From: CBDCUI01 sp965223115
GTDB taxonomy: Bacteria > Pseudomonadota > Gammaproteobacteria > UBA4575
Direction: 5' to 3'
DNA length: 64,000 bases
NCBI GenBank assembly: GCA_965223115.1
Contig: OZ244982.1
Span: forward strand, 2,603,809 to 2,667,808
The notes beneath the pieces were generated by a model. It had not been told where the DNA came from, searched no databases, and saw only the letters and a list, made by a program, of their open reading frames with translations. The translations under genes and the position numbers were made by a program. Every line of letters begins with the position of its first letter. Positions within the stretch are counted from its first letter, which is position 1. Positions 16,424-25,346 of the stretch are shown piece by piece.

Positions 16424-17028
16424 AAAATGCTCCTCTATTTTAATCGCGAGCTAACAGTCTTTATTACACATTGCCAAATAGCATGTTGTTTTTTTTATTT
16501 TATTGTTTAGCTCGTAACCTTTTTGTTAAAAGATTCGGCTTTATTGCCTTTAATTATTTTATATTGTTATTAGGCAATATGTTATTTGTTGAATTTATTT
16601 TTTTAATATTTACTGCGAGTAGATATAAAAAAAACTAAAGCAACAGATAAATGTTTCTCGCGTGTCTATTATGCACGATACTCTGCATTGCTTACAAAAG
16701 AGATTCAGCAAAAATGCTTGTTTTATAAGCAATAGATTGATTTTTTATTAAAAAAAATACGTTATTGAAATTATACTTATTCGAGACAAAAAATATTTTT
16801 ATGAAAAGTCAAGGAAGCAACAGACTCTAAATTCAATTAATGGTAAAAATAAAAAAGATCTATGAAGTTCAAGATAGAAATCATTTAATCAATGGTTTTA
16901 TTTGCAGCGAATAGTTTGTATGCCTTTTTCTAAATTTATGCAAATAAAAAGGAAGCTATAGTTTGAAAATCTTTTCCGAAAAATCAATTGCTATAGTTTT
17001 GATTTTATTTTATTCACTTTGAGAGCGT
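16424..17028. other. Divergent promoter region between oxidase cluster and sensor kinase
   Basis: About 600 bp of very AT-rich sequence without a supported gene. It must hold the promoters of the oxidase cluster (minus) and the BaeS-like gene (plus). An 8 bp inverted repeat, CGAGCTAA (16447-16454) with TTAGCTCG (16507-16514), lies at the oxidase end. Confidence 0.5.
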
Positions 17029-18453
17029 ATGAACAAGCTAAGTCATAAATTATTTGTTGCGATATTTTTGTTTAGTTTGGTGATCTTAATAAGTATGGTT
17101 TTTCTGAGTAAGTGGGCTCTAGAGCATGGGTTTGTTAGTTATCTTAATGAGCAAGAAAATATAGTATTAACGAATTTAAAAGCTGATTTAGAAAATTATT
17201 TTGCAAATGAAGGAAGTTGGGATTCTATTGTACAAGATCGTAAGTTATGGCGTTCACTATTAATTAAACATAAACGACGTTACTTTGAGTTAAAAGAAAA
17301 TAGTGGAAAAAAAGATTTTTTAGAAAAAAAATTAAACAAGCCCATTCCGATTCATGGTGGGATATTGCGCCGTATTCGTTTGTTGGATCATGATAGGTCA
17401 GTATTGATTGGATTTGAGTCTAAGAACTCTCATGCTACCGAGCAACCATTATTGTTGAACGATAAAGTTGTGGGATACATAAGCTTAAATCCTACCACTG
17501 AAATTCGAGATGAATTAGATTTAAGTTTTACCAAGCACTTAATCCGCACCATTCAATATAGCGCTTTAGGTGTTTTAATTATTTCTTTATTTATGGCTTA
17601 TTGGCTAGCTAGACAATTTGTTGTACCGATAAAAAAACTTGCTGTTGGCACACGCGAATTAGCGGCAGGGAATTTTACTACACGTTTTTCTGTAGATAGT
17701 AAAGATGAATTAGGTCAACTCGCACATGAAAGTAATATTTTGGCAACTACTTTAGAAAGTAATGAAGCATCAAGAAAACAATGGATTGCAGATATTTCAC
17801 ATGAGTTACGTACACCTCTAACGGTATTAAGAGGAGAAATAGAAGCAATAAAAGATGGGGTGCATGCGTTATCTCCAAAATTAATTGATTCACTTTATGC
17901 TGAGATTTTACATATACAAACTCTTGTGAATGACTTGTATGAACTATCACTTTCAGATGTAGGGGCATTGAGTTACAAAAAATCTGACACCAATGTTTGC
18001 ACAGTATTAAATGAGGCCATCGATTTTTATACAGACGAATTTGAAAGTAGAAAAATTGAAATTCGTTTTGAGAACAAATTTACTTCAGAGATAAGCATTT
18101 TTGCAGATGCAAATCGTTTACATCAATTATTCAGTAATCTATTAGCAAATTCCCTACGTTATACAGATGCTGGTGGAGTATTAGCCATAGAGCTAAGTAA
18201 TGATGCTGAAGAGGTGAAAATTGATTTTTATGATTCTGGGCCAAGTGTAGCGCCACAAGACATGCCGAAATTATTTGAGCGGCTATATCGAGTAGAGGAC
18301 TCGCGAAATCGAAAGAAGGGTGGTGCTGGTTTGGGTTTATCTATATGTCAAAATATAGTGGTTGCTCATCAAGGATCAATCAAAGCCAGCCAATCAAAAT
18401 TAGGTGGTTTGCATATACATATTGTATTACCAAGAAATGCACATGATAAATAA
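17029..18453 (+). CDS. BaeS-like sensor histidine kinase
   Basis: A 474-residue inner-membrane kinase. The first helix is at about 9-28, then a periplasmic sensor of about 140 residues, the second helix at about 174-193, HAMP (VVPIKKLAVGTRELAAGNF, 198-216), and the HisKA H-box ISHELRTPLTVLRGEIEAIK with His258. The HATPase domain follows with an N-box around LFSNLLANSLRYT and GGAGLGLSICQNIV. H-box and HAMP match BaeS (envelope-stress kinase) closely. The response regulator gene starts 2 bp after its stop. No efflux operon is adjacent, so the regulon is unknown. Confidence 0.9.
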   Translation: MNKLSHKLFVAIFLFSLVILISMVFLSKWALEHGFVSYLNEQENIVLTNLKADLENYFANEGSWDSIVQDRKLWRSLLIKHKRRYFELKENSGKKDFLEKKLNKPIPIHGGILRRIRLLDHDRSVLIGFESKNSHATEQPLLLNDKVVGYISLNPTTEIRDELDLSFTKHLIRTIQYSALGVLIISLFMAYWLARQFVVPIKKLAVGTRELAAGNFTTRFSVDSKDELGQLAHESNILATTLESNEASRKQWIADISHELRTPLTVLRGEIEAIKDGVHALSPKLIDSLYAEILHIQTLVNDLYELSLSDVGALSYKKSDTNVCTVLNEAIDFYTDEFESRKIEIRFENKFTSEISIFADANRLHQLFSNLLANSLRYTDAGGVLAIELSNDAEEVKIDFYDSGPSVAPQDMPKLFERLYRVEDSRNRKKGGAGLGLSICQNIVVAHQGSIKASQSKLGGLHIHIVLPRNAHDK

Positions 18454-18455
18454 CA

Positions 18456-19121
18456 ATGACACAAATAGTACTTATAATTGAAGATGAGGAAAAAGTTGCG
18501 ACCTTACTTGCTGATTATATTCATCAAGCAGGATTTAAAGCTGAACTAGAGCATGATGGAGGAAATGCTTTAAGTAAATTTGACCAAGTGTCACCAGATG
18601 TGGTTTTACTTGATGTGATGCTGCCAAAGAAAGATGGTATGGAAATCTGTAGGGACATTCGTAATCGTTCTAATGTACCAATTATAATGATTACGGCAAG
18701 GGTAGAAGAAGTAGATCGTTTATTAGGTTTGGAATTAGGTGCAGATGACTATATATGCAAGCCATTTAGCCCAAGAGAAGTGGTTGCACGGATTAAAGCC
18801 ATTTTGCGTCGTATTAATGGGACAAACATAGATACGTCTACATTACAGTTAGATGAGTCTAGACATATTGTTACTATGAATTTAAATCAAGTAGAGCTTA
18901 CTGCAGTAGAATTTAAGCTATTAAAAATTCTCACCAGTGATCCAGGTCATATATATTCTAGAAGCAGGCTAATGGATTCGATATATGATGATCATCGCAT
19001 AGTGAGTGATCGAACGATTGATAGTCATATCAAAAAACTTAGAAAGAAATTGATAAGTATTAATGATGGCGAGGACATTATACGTTCGGTATATGGGGTC
19101 GGTTATAAGCTTGAAATCTAA
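18456..19121 (+). CDS. BaeR-like OmpR-family response regulator
   Basis: A 221-residue regulator with a receiver domain (acid pocket IIEDEE at 8-12, phospho-acceptor Asp53 in VLLDVMLPKKDG, lysine in CKPFSP near 100) and a C-terminal winged-helix DNA-binding domain (VELTAVEFKLLKILTS through RTIDSHIKKLRKKL and VYGVGYKLEI). It is co-transcribed with the kinase gene just upstream. Similarity to BaeR is judged by eye. Confidence 0.92.
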   Translation: MTQIVLIIEDEEKVATLLADYIHQAGFKAELEHDGGNALSKFDQVSPDVVLLDVMLPKKDGMEICRDIRNRSNVPIIMITARVEEVDRLLGLELGADDYICKPFSPREVVARIKAILRRINGTNIDTSTLQLDESRHIVTMNLNQVELTAVEFKLLKILTSDPGHIYSRSRLMDSIYDDHRIVSDRTIDSHIKKLRKKLISINDGEDIIRSVYGVGYKLEI

Positions 19122-19363
19122 CATAATTTTGTATTTTTACAACAAATCATATTCCATCCATATTATTTACAATTTTATTTTATAAGCTTTTCCTAAAAAA
19201 ATATAGCATGTGAATACAGACTATCGTTCTTATAACCTGTTCTAGTTTATAACTTGGACTGGTGTCTTTAAGCTCATTTCAACTCCAATAAGCATAGTGG
19301 ATTTTTTCTTGATTTTAGGACTGAATGGTCCATAATTCACTTTGAAAATATATAGGAGGCTAT

Positions 19364-19957
19364 ATGAATGTAGGACGTCCAGTGGAGTTCGATAAAGAGA
19401 AGGTTACTTATTCGGCTATGGGTATGTTTTGGAAGCAAGGCTATGAAGCTACATCAATGCGGGATCTATTATCGGTGATGCAATTATCTAAAAGTAGCTT
19501 TTATCAAACATTTGTCAGTAAGCGTAAATTATTCATGCGTTGTATTGAGGCTTATTGTGAGATGAAAGTAGCTATGCTGAGTAATAAACAGAAGGCATCT
19601 TTTTCAAGCCTAAATTTTATTGATGAGGTTTTGAGAAGTACATTAAATAAGAATGAATTTAATGAGCGAAGTGGCTGTTTAGTGGTTAATACAGCAAATG
19701 AGTTTGGTAATAGTGATACTGAGATTTCGAAATTAGTTAAATCAAGCTTTAATAAGTTAGAAAAAATATTTTTAAAAGCACTTGATAAAGCACAAATTGA
19801 TGGAGATATTTCTAAACACAAAGATTTGAAAGCGTTGTCACGGTATTTAGTATGCGTGTTAAGTGGTTTACAAACGTTAGCGCATGCTGGTATGAGTAAG
19901 CAATATATACAAGAGCAAATAAATTTGACTATGAATTTATTAAACGAAAAATATTAA
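19364..19957 (+). CDS. TetR/AcrR-family transcriptional regulator
   Basis: A 197-residue protein with an N-terminal TetR helix-turn-helix (GRPVEFDKEKVTYSAMGMFW through SMRDLLSVMQLSKSSFYQTF, about 3-47) and a helical ligand-binding domain with CLVVNTANEFG as found in the YxaF/AcrR-like group. A strong AGGAGG precedes the ATG. An AhpD-like gene follows 19 bp downstream on the same strand and is likely co-transcribed and controlled by it. The inducer is unknown. Confidence 0.88.
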   Translation: MNVGRPVEFDKEKVTYSAMGMFWKQGYEATSMRDLLSVMQLSKSSFYQTFVSKRKLFMRCIEAYCEMKVAMLSNKQKASFSSLNFIDEVLRSTLNKNEFNERSGCLVVNTANEFGNSDTEISKLVKSSFNKLEKIFLKALDKAQIDGDISKHKDLKALSRYLVCVLSGLQTLAHAGMSKQYIQEQINLTMNLLNEKY

Positions 19958-19976
19958 ATTATTGGAGTTATTTACA

Positions 19977-20528
19977 ATGAAGTTTGATTTATATGCAATT
20001 GATAATGCGCCTGAGGCTTCTAAACCATTACTCGAAACTGCACAAGCAAAATATAATTTTGTACCGAATTTACTCGCCATAATGGCTGAGTCACCGTCTT
20101 TGTTAAATAGTTATATGACGATTTCAGAAATTTATTCTGGTTCGTCATTAAATATTGTTGAACAGCAAGTGGTGTTGCTTACCGTAAGCTATGAAAATGA
20201 ATGCCATTATTGTGTAGCAGCACATAGTATAATTTCTCAAATGTCACAAGTACCAAATGATGTTATTGAAGCTATACGTGATGGGATTTCAATTAATGAT
20301 GCCAAACTTGAAATATTGCGGCAATTTACAAAGGCGATTGTGACCTCCTGTGGCTGGCCAAGTGAAATTCAAGTAAATGCATTCCTTGACGCAGGCTATA
20401 CTAGGGAAAATATATTTGATGTGGTTTTAGGGGTTGGCATGAAAGTCTTGTCCAATTACACAAATCATATTGCAGCTACACCATTAGATGACGCGTTTGC
20501 TCCTGCAAGTTGGAGAAAAGTAGTTTAA
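19977..20528 (+). CDS. AhpD-like carboxymuconolactone decarboxylase family protein
   Basis: A 183-residue all-helical protein with the AhpD redox motif ENECHYCVAAH (Cys76, Cys79, His83), which in AhpD relatives acts as an alkylhydroperoxidase reductase. The PNLLAIMAESPSLLNSYM segment near the N-terminus is also typical of this subfamily. I chose ATG 19977, which has GGAG 9 nt upstream, over an in-frame TTG at 19962. It probably belongs to the TetR transcript. Its stop codon directly abuts that of the convergent ppsR. Confidence 0.85.
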   Translation: MKFDLYAIDNAPEASKPLLETAQAKYNFVPNLLAIMAESPSLLNSYMTISEIYSGSSLNIVEQQVVLLTVSYENECHYCVAAHSIISQMSQVPNDVIEAIRDGISINDAKLEILRQFTKAIVTSCGWPSEIQVNAFLDAGYTRENIFDVVLGVGMKVLSNYTNHIAATPLDDAFAPASWRKVV

Positions 20529-21362
20529 TCACCATTTTCCGTGAGTTTTAAGGTTTAGGCGTTGAATTATGGTAGTTGCAATTTCTTCAATAGAAACAGA
20601 AGTTGTATCTAAATATGGTATGCGCGTATTGTTAAAAATAAGTTCAGCTTTATTAGTTTCATAAACACACTGCTTATAAGATGCATATTGACTATTAGGT
20701 TTTCTCTCTTCGCGAATTTTACTGAGCTGCTGTGGGGAAATAGTTAATCCAAATATTCGGTCTCGGTAGTCAGATATCACTTCAGGTAAGTTAAGTTCTT
20801 CAAAATCATTATCTGCTAGCGGGTAATTGGCTGCTTTTAAATTGTAGTGCATAGCAAGATATAGACAAGTTGGTGTTTTACCACTGCGAGACACTCCCGT
20901 TAAAATAATATCTGCATGTTCAATCTCGGTGATTTTCATGCCATCATCGTGACCAATAGTAAAATTCAACGCATCGATGCGTTGTATGTATTTATGAGTG
21001 CTACCAACTCCGTGTGTTTCACCAATAGCATGTGATGCCGATGCATTTAACTGTGATTCCATAGCAGGAATGAATGTCGAAAAGATGTCGAATACAGTGA
21101 TGTTATTAGTTGAGAATAAATTCTTAATATTTTCGTCTGCTAGACTTGTAAAGACAAGAGGAGGTTGATTATTTTGGTAAGCTAAATCTTGAATATGTTT
21201 AATAACTCGTAGAGCTTCTTCTTGTTTAGAAACAAATGGAAAAACAAATCTTTCGAACTCAGTTTCTGGAAATTGTGTAAATAAAGATTGACCTAATGAC
21301 TCAATGGTAATACCCGTACCGTCTGAAATGAAAAATACATTTTGAATTTTTTTGGCAGACAT
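20529..21362 (-). CDS. ppsR: PEP synthase regulatory kinase/phosphotransferase PpsR
   Basis: PpsR (DUF299) inactivates PEP synthase by ADP-dependent phosphorylation and reactivates it by Pi-dependent phosphorolysis. The 277-residue length is normal. The N-terminal FISDGTGITIESLGQSL and the P-loop-like GVSRSGKT (156-163) with PTCLYLA after it are family signatures. It is divergent from its target gene ppsA, with only 17 bp between the two start codons. Confidence 0.95.
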   Translation of the reverse strand: MSAKKIQNVFFISDGTGITIESLGQSLFTQFPETEFERFVFPFVSKQEEALRVIKHIQDLAYQNNQPPLVFTSLADENIKNLFSTNNITVFDIFSTFIPAMESQLNASASHAIGETHGVGSTHKYIQRIDALNFTIGHDDGMKITEIEHADIILTGVSRSGKTPTCLYLAMHYNLKAANYPLADNDFEELNLPEVISDYRDRIFGLTISPQQLSKIREERKPNSQYASYKQCVYETNKAELIFNNTRIPYLDTTSVSIEEIATTIIQRLNLKTHGKW

Positions 21363-21379
21363 ATGAAAATATATTTAAT

Positions 21380-23734
21380 ATGAATAATTACACTATTAAT
21401 TTTGCAGCACTTAACTCACAAGATTTATCAAGGGTTGGTGGTAAAAACGCATCCCTTGGTGAGATGATTCAACATCTTAGCTCGGCTGGCGTGTGCGTGC
21501 CAGGTGGCTTTGCCACTACCTCGGAAGCATTCCACATGTTTTTAAATGCTCATGATTTAGCCAGCAAGATAACGCAAGAGCTAGATGCTTTAGATGTTGG
21601 GGATATTGCAAAACTAGCCAGTACAGGAAAAAAAATCCGTGACTGGATACTATCATCTCCATTACCAGATGAATTACAAGCCGCCATTAGAGCTTCGTAT
21701 AAGGAATTGGAAGATAAGACCCAAACGAATATTGCGGTAGCAGTTCGTTCTTCCGCAACTGCTGAAGATTTGCCTGAAGCTTCATTTGCCGGACAACAAG
21801 AAAGCTATTTGAATGTATGCGGAATTGAGGGAGTGTTAACCGCAGTCAAGAAAGTTTTTGCTTCTTTATATAATGATCGAGCCATCGCTTACCGTGTTCA
21901 TAAAGGTTTTAGCCATGCTGATGTCGCACTTTCTGTCGGAGTCCAGCAAATGGTGCGTAGTGATCTTGCTTCAAGTGGTGTGATGTTTACATTAGATACG
22001 GAATCAGGATTTACAGACGCAGTATTAATTACGGGTAGTTATGGATTGGGAGAAACGATAGTACAGGGGCAAGTAAATCCCGATGAGTTTTATGTTTCTA
22101 AGACGGCACTACAACGAGATATGCCTGCAGTAGTTAGTCGAACTTGCGGTAGTAAATTACAGAAAATGATTTTTAATCAAAATGGAAGTGGCGTTCAAAC
22201 TGAAGATGTTGATCAAGTTTTACAAAGTAAATTTTGCATGTCCGATACAGAAGTTGAATGTTTAGCTCATTATGCGGTTTTAATTGAACAACACTATCAA
22301 CGTCCTATGGATATTGAGTGGGCTAAAGATGGTGTAGATGGAAAAATCTATATCGTTCAAGCCAGGCCTGAAACTGTACAAAGTCGTGATCAAAAAGTAA
22401 TAGAAAAATACTCTTTAAGTGAAAAATCACAGCTTATTACTACTGGCAGAAGCATTGGCAGTAAAATAGGCTCAGGGCGGGCGCGTATTGTTCCTTCACT
22501 TAAAGAAATTGAACAATTACAAGAAGGTGAAGTTCTGGTTACAGATATGACCGATCCGGATTGGGAGCCTATCATGCAGCGTGCTGCTGCTATTGTCACT
22601 AATCGTGGTGGGCGCACATGTCATGCAGCCATTATTGCAAGAGAATTAGGTGTGCCAGCAATAGTTGGATGTGAAGATGCAACAACAGCAGTGCAACATG
22701 AACAAGAGATAACAGTGTCATGCGCGCAAGGTGACACGGGATATGTTTACACTGGCCAACTTGCATATGAAGTTAATCAAATTAGCCTGGATAAAATGCC
22801 GGATATCCCATGTAAAATCATGTTAAATGTCGGTAATCCAGAGCGTGCTTTTTCTTTTTCACAAATCCCTAATTCTGGCGTTGGGCTTGCACGGCTAGAG
22901 TTTATTATCAATAAAATGGTGGGTGTACATCCTCGTGCGTTACTTGATTTTGATTTAATCTCGGATGATCTTAAAGAAAAAATTAAGCCACTGATAGCAG
23001 CTTATGATGATCCAGTTTCTTTTTATGTGGGGAAACTTACAGAAGGTATTGCCACATTAGCTACTGCGTTTGAAGGTAAGCCTGTCATAGTGCGTTTGTC
23101 TGATTTTAAATCCAATGAGTACGCAAATCTTCTTGGTGGTGACCTCTATGAGCCACAAGAAGAAAATCCTATGATTGGATATCGTGGTGCCTCACGTTAT
23201 ACATCAGAAATGTTTGCTGCATGTTTTGATTTGGAGTGTCAAGCATTAAAGAAAGTGCGAAATGATATGGGGTTTACAAACGTACAAATTATGGTGCCGT
23301 TTGTACGTACACCTGATGAGGCAAAAAATGTAATTGAACATCTCGCAAAAAATGGATTAGTTAGTGGTAAAAACGGCCTCAAAATTATCATGATGTGTGA
23401 AATTCCATCTAATGCTTTGCAAGCTGATCAATTTTTACAGTACTTTGATGGTTTTTCGATTGGCTCAAATGACCTTACTCAAATGACACTTGGCCTTGAT
23501 CGTGATTCGGCACTAATCGCAGACAAATTTGATGAAAGAAACGATGCAGTAAAAGCATTAATAAGTATGGCCATTAAAGCATGTAAGAAGAGTAATAAGT
23601 ATGTTGGTATTTGTGGCCAGGGCCCATCTGATTATCCAGATTTTGCTGCATGGTTGATTAAACAAAACATCGATAGTATTTCTTTAAATCCAGACTCTGT
23701 GCTTAGTACTTGGATGTATCTTTCTAAATCATGA
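21380..23734 (+). CDS. ppsA: Phosphoenolpyruvate synthase
   Basis: Converts pyruvate, ATP and water to PEP, AMP and Pi in gluconeogenesis. At 784 residues (E. coli 792) it shows the N-terminal ATP-binding domain (VGGKNASLGEMI; AVRSSATAEDLPEASFAGQQ), the phosphohistidine domain with GGRTCHAAIIARELGVPAI (His415) and the C-terminal PEP/pyruvate barrel ending in SIGSNDLTQMTLGLDRDS and GICGQGPSDYP. The start is ATG 21380 with no clear Shine-Dalgarno; the promoter must lie inside the start of ppsR. The next gene overlaps its stop by 4 bp. Confidence 0.97.
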   Translation: MNNYTINFAALNSQDLSRVGGKNASLGEMIQHLSSAGVCVPGGFATTSEAFHMFLNAHDLASKITQELDALDVGDIAKLASTGKKIRDWILSSPLPDELQAAIRASYKELEDKTQTNIAVAVRSSATAEDLPEASFAGQQESYLNVCGIEGVLTAVKKVFASLYNDRAIAYRVHKGFSHADVALSVGVQQMVRSDLASSGVMFTLDTESGFTDAVLITGSYGLGETIVQGQVNPDEFYVSKTALQRDMPAVVSRTCGSKLQKMIFNQNGSGVQTEDVDQVLQSKFCMSDTEVECLAHYAVLIEQHYQRPMDIEWAKDGVDGKIYIVQARPETVQSRDQKVIEKYSLSEKSQLITTGRSIGSKIGSGRARIVPSLKEIEQLQEGEVLVTDMTDPDWEPIMQRAAAIVTNRGGRTCHAAIIARELGVPAIVGCEDATTAVQHEQEITVSCAQGDTGYVYTGQLAYEVNQISLDKMPDIPCKIMLNVGNPERAFSFSQIPNSGVGLARLEFIINKMVGVHPRALLDFDLISDDLKEKIKPLIAAYDDPVSFYVGKLTEGIATLATAFEGKPVIVRLSDFKSNEYANLLGGDLYEPQEENPMIGYRGASRYTSEMFAACFDLECQALKKVRNDMGFTNVQIMVPFVRTPDEAKNVIEHLAKNGLVSGKNGLKIIMMCEIPSNALQADQFLQYFDGFSIGSNDLTQMTLGLDRDSALIADKFDERNDAVKALISMAIKACKKSNKYVGICGQGPSDYPDFAAWLIKQNIDSISLNPDSVLSTWMYLSKS

Positions 23735-24765
23735 TATTTCGTGTTGCTTCATTTAACTTGCTGAATCTTGTTCGGCCAGGAGTGCAATATTATGAGCAGC
23801 AACCATTCACGGTAGAAGAACATGAGCAAAAGCTTAATTGGATTGCCCAAATGCTGGAGAGGTCTGAGCCTGATATTGTCGGCTTTCAAGAAGTGTTTAG
23901 TCTAACAAGTTTAGAGAGTGCGGTTAGTAAGGCAAAAAATTTCACCGCTAATTTAAATGTGATATCACCTGGGGCAACAATCGAGCAAAATGAAGAGCAA
24001 GGAAAAGCGATACGACCAAAAGTAGGGTTAGCAACACGTTTCAAGATATTAAGATATGAGTCCTTGCCAAATTTTCCAAATTCTGCGCAGGTAGAGATTC
24101 CCAGTAAACTACCAGATGGCACAGAAAATTTAATTAACATTCCAATTTCTAAATTCGAACGTCCACCCATACGTGCAGAAATTCTAATACCAAATACAGA
24201 TTTTGTTGTTGTGATTTATGTCGCGCATTTAAAATCAAAACGCCCTATATATAAAGAAGGTGAAGACGGAGATGATCCTATTCATCGTGCACTAGGCACA
24301 TTGCGTGCACAAGTGATTCGAAGTATAGAAGCAACTGCATTAAGAGCGATGATTGTTAAAGATATTGAGAAAACAAGGCAACCGTTAATTGTGTTGGGTG
24401 ATTTAAATGACATTGTGGAAAGTTCAAGCACTCAGATTGTTACTGGACAACATCCAGATTTTCGTTGGTCTTCGAAATCAAAGAAAAAATATTGGGATGT
24501 GCTTTTGTATAGCACTAACACAATACAAACCAGGCAGGACTTAAAAGATTTTGGCTACACTCATATTCACCGGGGAAGGCGGGATGTATTAGATCATATC
24601 TTAGTATCGCAAGAGTTTTATCATCGTAACCCTAAGCGAATTGGAAAAGTAACTTACCAACATATTTTTAACGACCACTTATTTGATTGGTCACTTACAG
24701 CCCGAGAATTAAATCGAACTATGTCAGACCATGGCGTACCTGTTGCTGAGATAGAGATCGATTAA
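23731..24765 (+). CDS. Endonuclease/exonuclease/phosphatase family protein
   Basis: A 344-residue cytoplasmic protein of the EEP (DNase I-like) superfamily: FRVASFNLLNLVRPG at the start, DIVGFQEVF (metal-binding Glu), YVAHLKSKRP, VLGDLNDIVES and the terminal SDHGVPVAEIEI with the catalytic Asp-His. The substrate cannot be told; members act on DNA, RNA or phosphoesters. It overlaps ppsA by 4 bp (ATGA) and so is translationally coupled to it. Its stop overlaps that of the convergent pqiC by 4 bp. Confidence 0.85.
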   Translation: MIFRVASFNLLNLVRPGVQYYEQQPFTVEEHEQKLNWIAQMLERSEPDIVGFQEVFSLTSLESAVSKAKNFTANLNVISPGATIEQNEEQGKAIRPKVGLATRFKILRYESLPNFPNSAQVEIPSKLPDGTENLINIPISKFERPPIRAEILIPNTDFVVVIYVAHLKSKRPIYKEGEDGDDPIHRALGTLRAQVIRSIEATALRAMIVKDIEKTRQPLIVLGDLNDIVESSSTQIVTGQHPDFRWSSKSKKKYWDVLLYSTNTIQTRQDLKDFGYTHIHRGRRDVLDHILVSQEFYHRNPKRIGKVTYQHIFNDHLFDWSLTARELNRTMSDHGVPVAEIEID

Positions 24766-25346
24766 AAAGATTTAGAGATATCGCTACAAAGCATATCAAG
24801 CAACTTCCCTAGTTCATCAACTAATTCAGGATAGCCACTATCTGTTAATTTTGTACGATATGTAAACGTGTTTTTTATCGGGCTTAAATTTTTATCTACT
24901 AATATCCAGTGTCCTGAAAGTAATGCTAAACCATCAGCAGTGCCATTAAACTGGTTTAGCGTAATTTCTAACTCTTTATGAGTTTCAGTTTTCTGAAAAT
25001 TGTTGTTAGTTTGGAAGTGATATTGGGGTAACTGAGTAGCTAGTGATTGTAATACATAACGATGTAAGTTTCGCTGTAGTGGTTCAGCCCAGCGATTGTA
25101 ATGGGCCACTTCAATTTCATGTGTGCCAGTTTGTAGAATGATTCCCGGCTGATCCAAAAATTCTGCAAGTTTAATCGGTTTTAAGGCAACAATTTTGTCT
25201 GAAGTAACGTTGGAGCTAACTGATAGATCATCAGTAGTTGTGAACGCATTTGGAGTCAATACAAAAAAGTGTGTATCAGGAGCCGGCGTACTGTTGCACG
25301 CATAAATAATGAAAGATACACAAAATAGTAGAAAAAAGTTTTTCAT
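24762..25346 (-). CDS. pqiC: PqiC-like outer-membrane lipoprotein
   Basis: A 194-residue lipoprotein with signal sequence and lipobox (FIIYACNS, Cys17), followed by the ABC-transport auxiliary domain (FFVLTPNAF; GIILQTGTHEIEVAHYNRWAEPL). PqiC is the outer-membrane partner of the MCE protein PqiB in intermembrane lipid transport. It overlaps the pqiB stop by 4 bp. Confidence 0.88.
   Translation of the reverse strand: MKNFFLLFCVSFIIYACNSTPAPDTHFFVLTPNAFTTTDDLSVSSNVTSDKIVALKPIKLAEFLDQPGIILQTGTHEIEVAHYNRWAEPLQRNLHRYVLQSLATQLPQYHFQTNNNFQKTETHKELEITLNQFNGTADGLALLSGHWILVDKNLSPIKNTFTYRTKLTDSGYPELVDELGKLLDMLCSDISKSF

Noticed and set aside
17029..19121. Complete BaeSR-MdtABC efflux locus
   Set aside because: Only the kinase and regulator are present; no RND efflux genes lie nearby.
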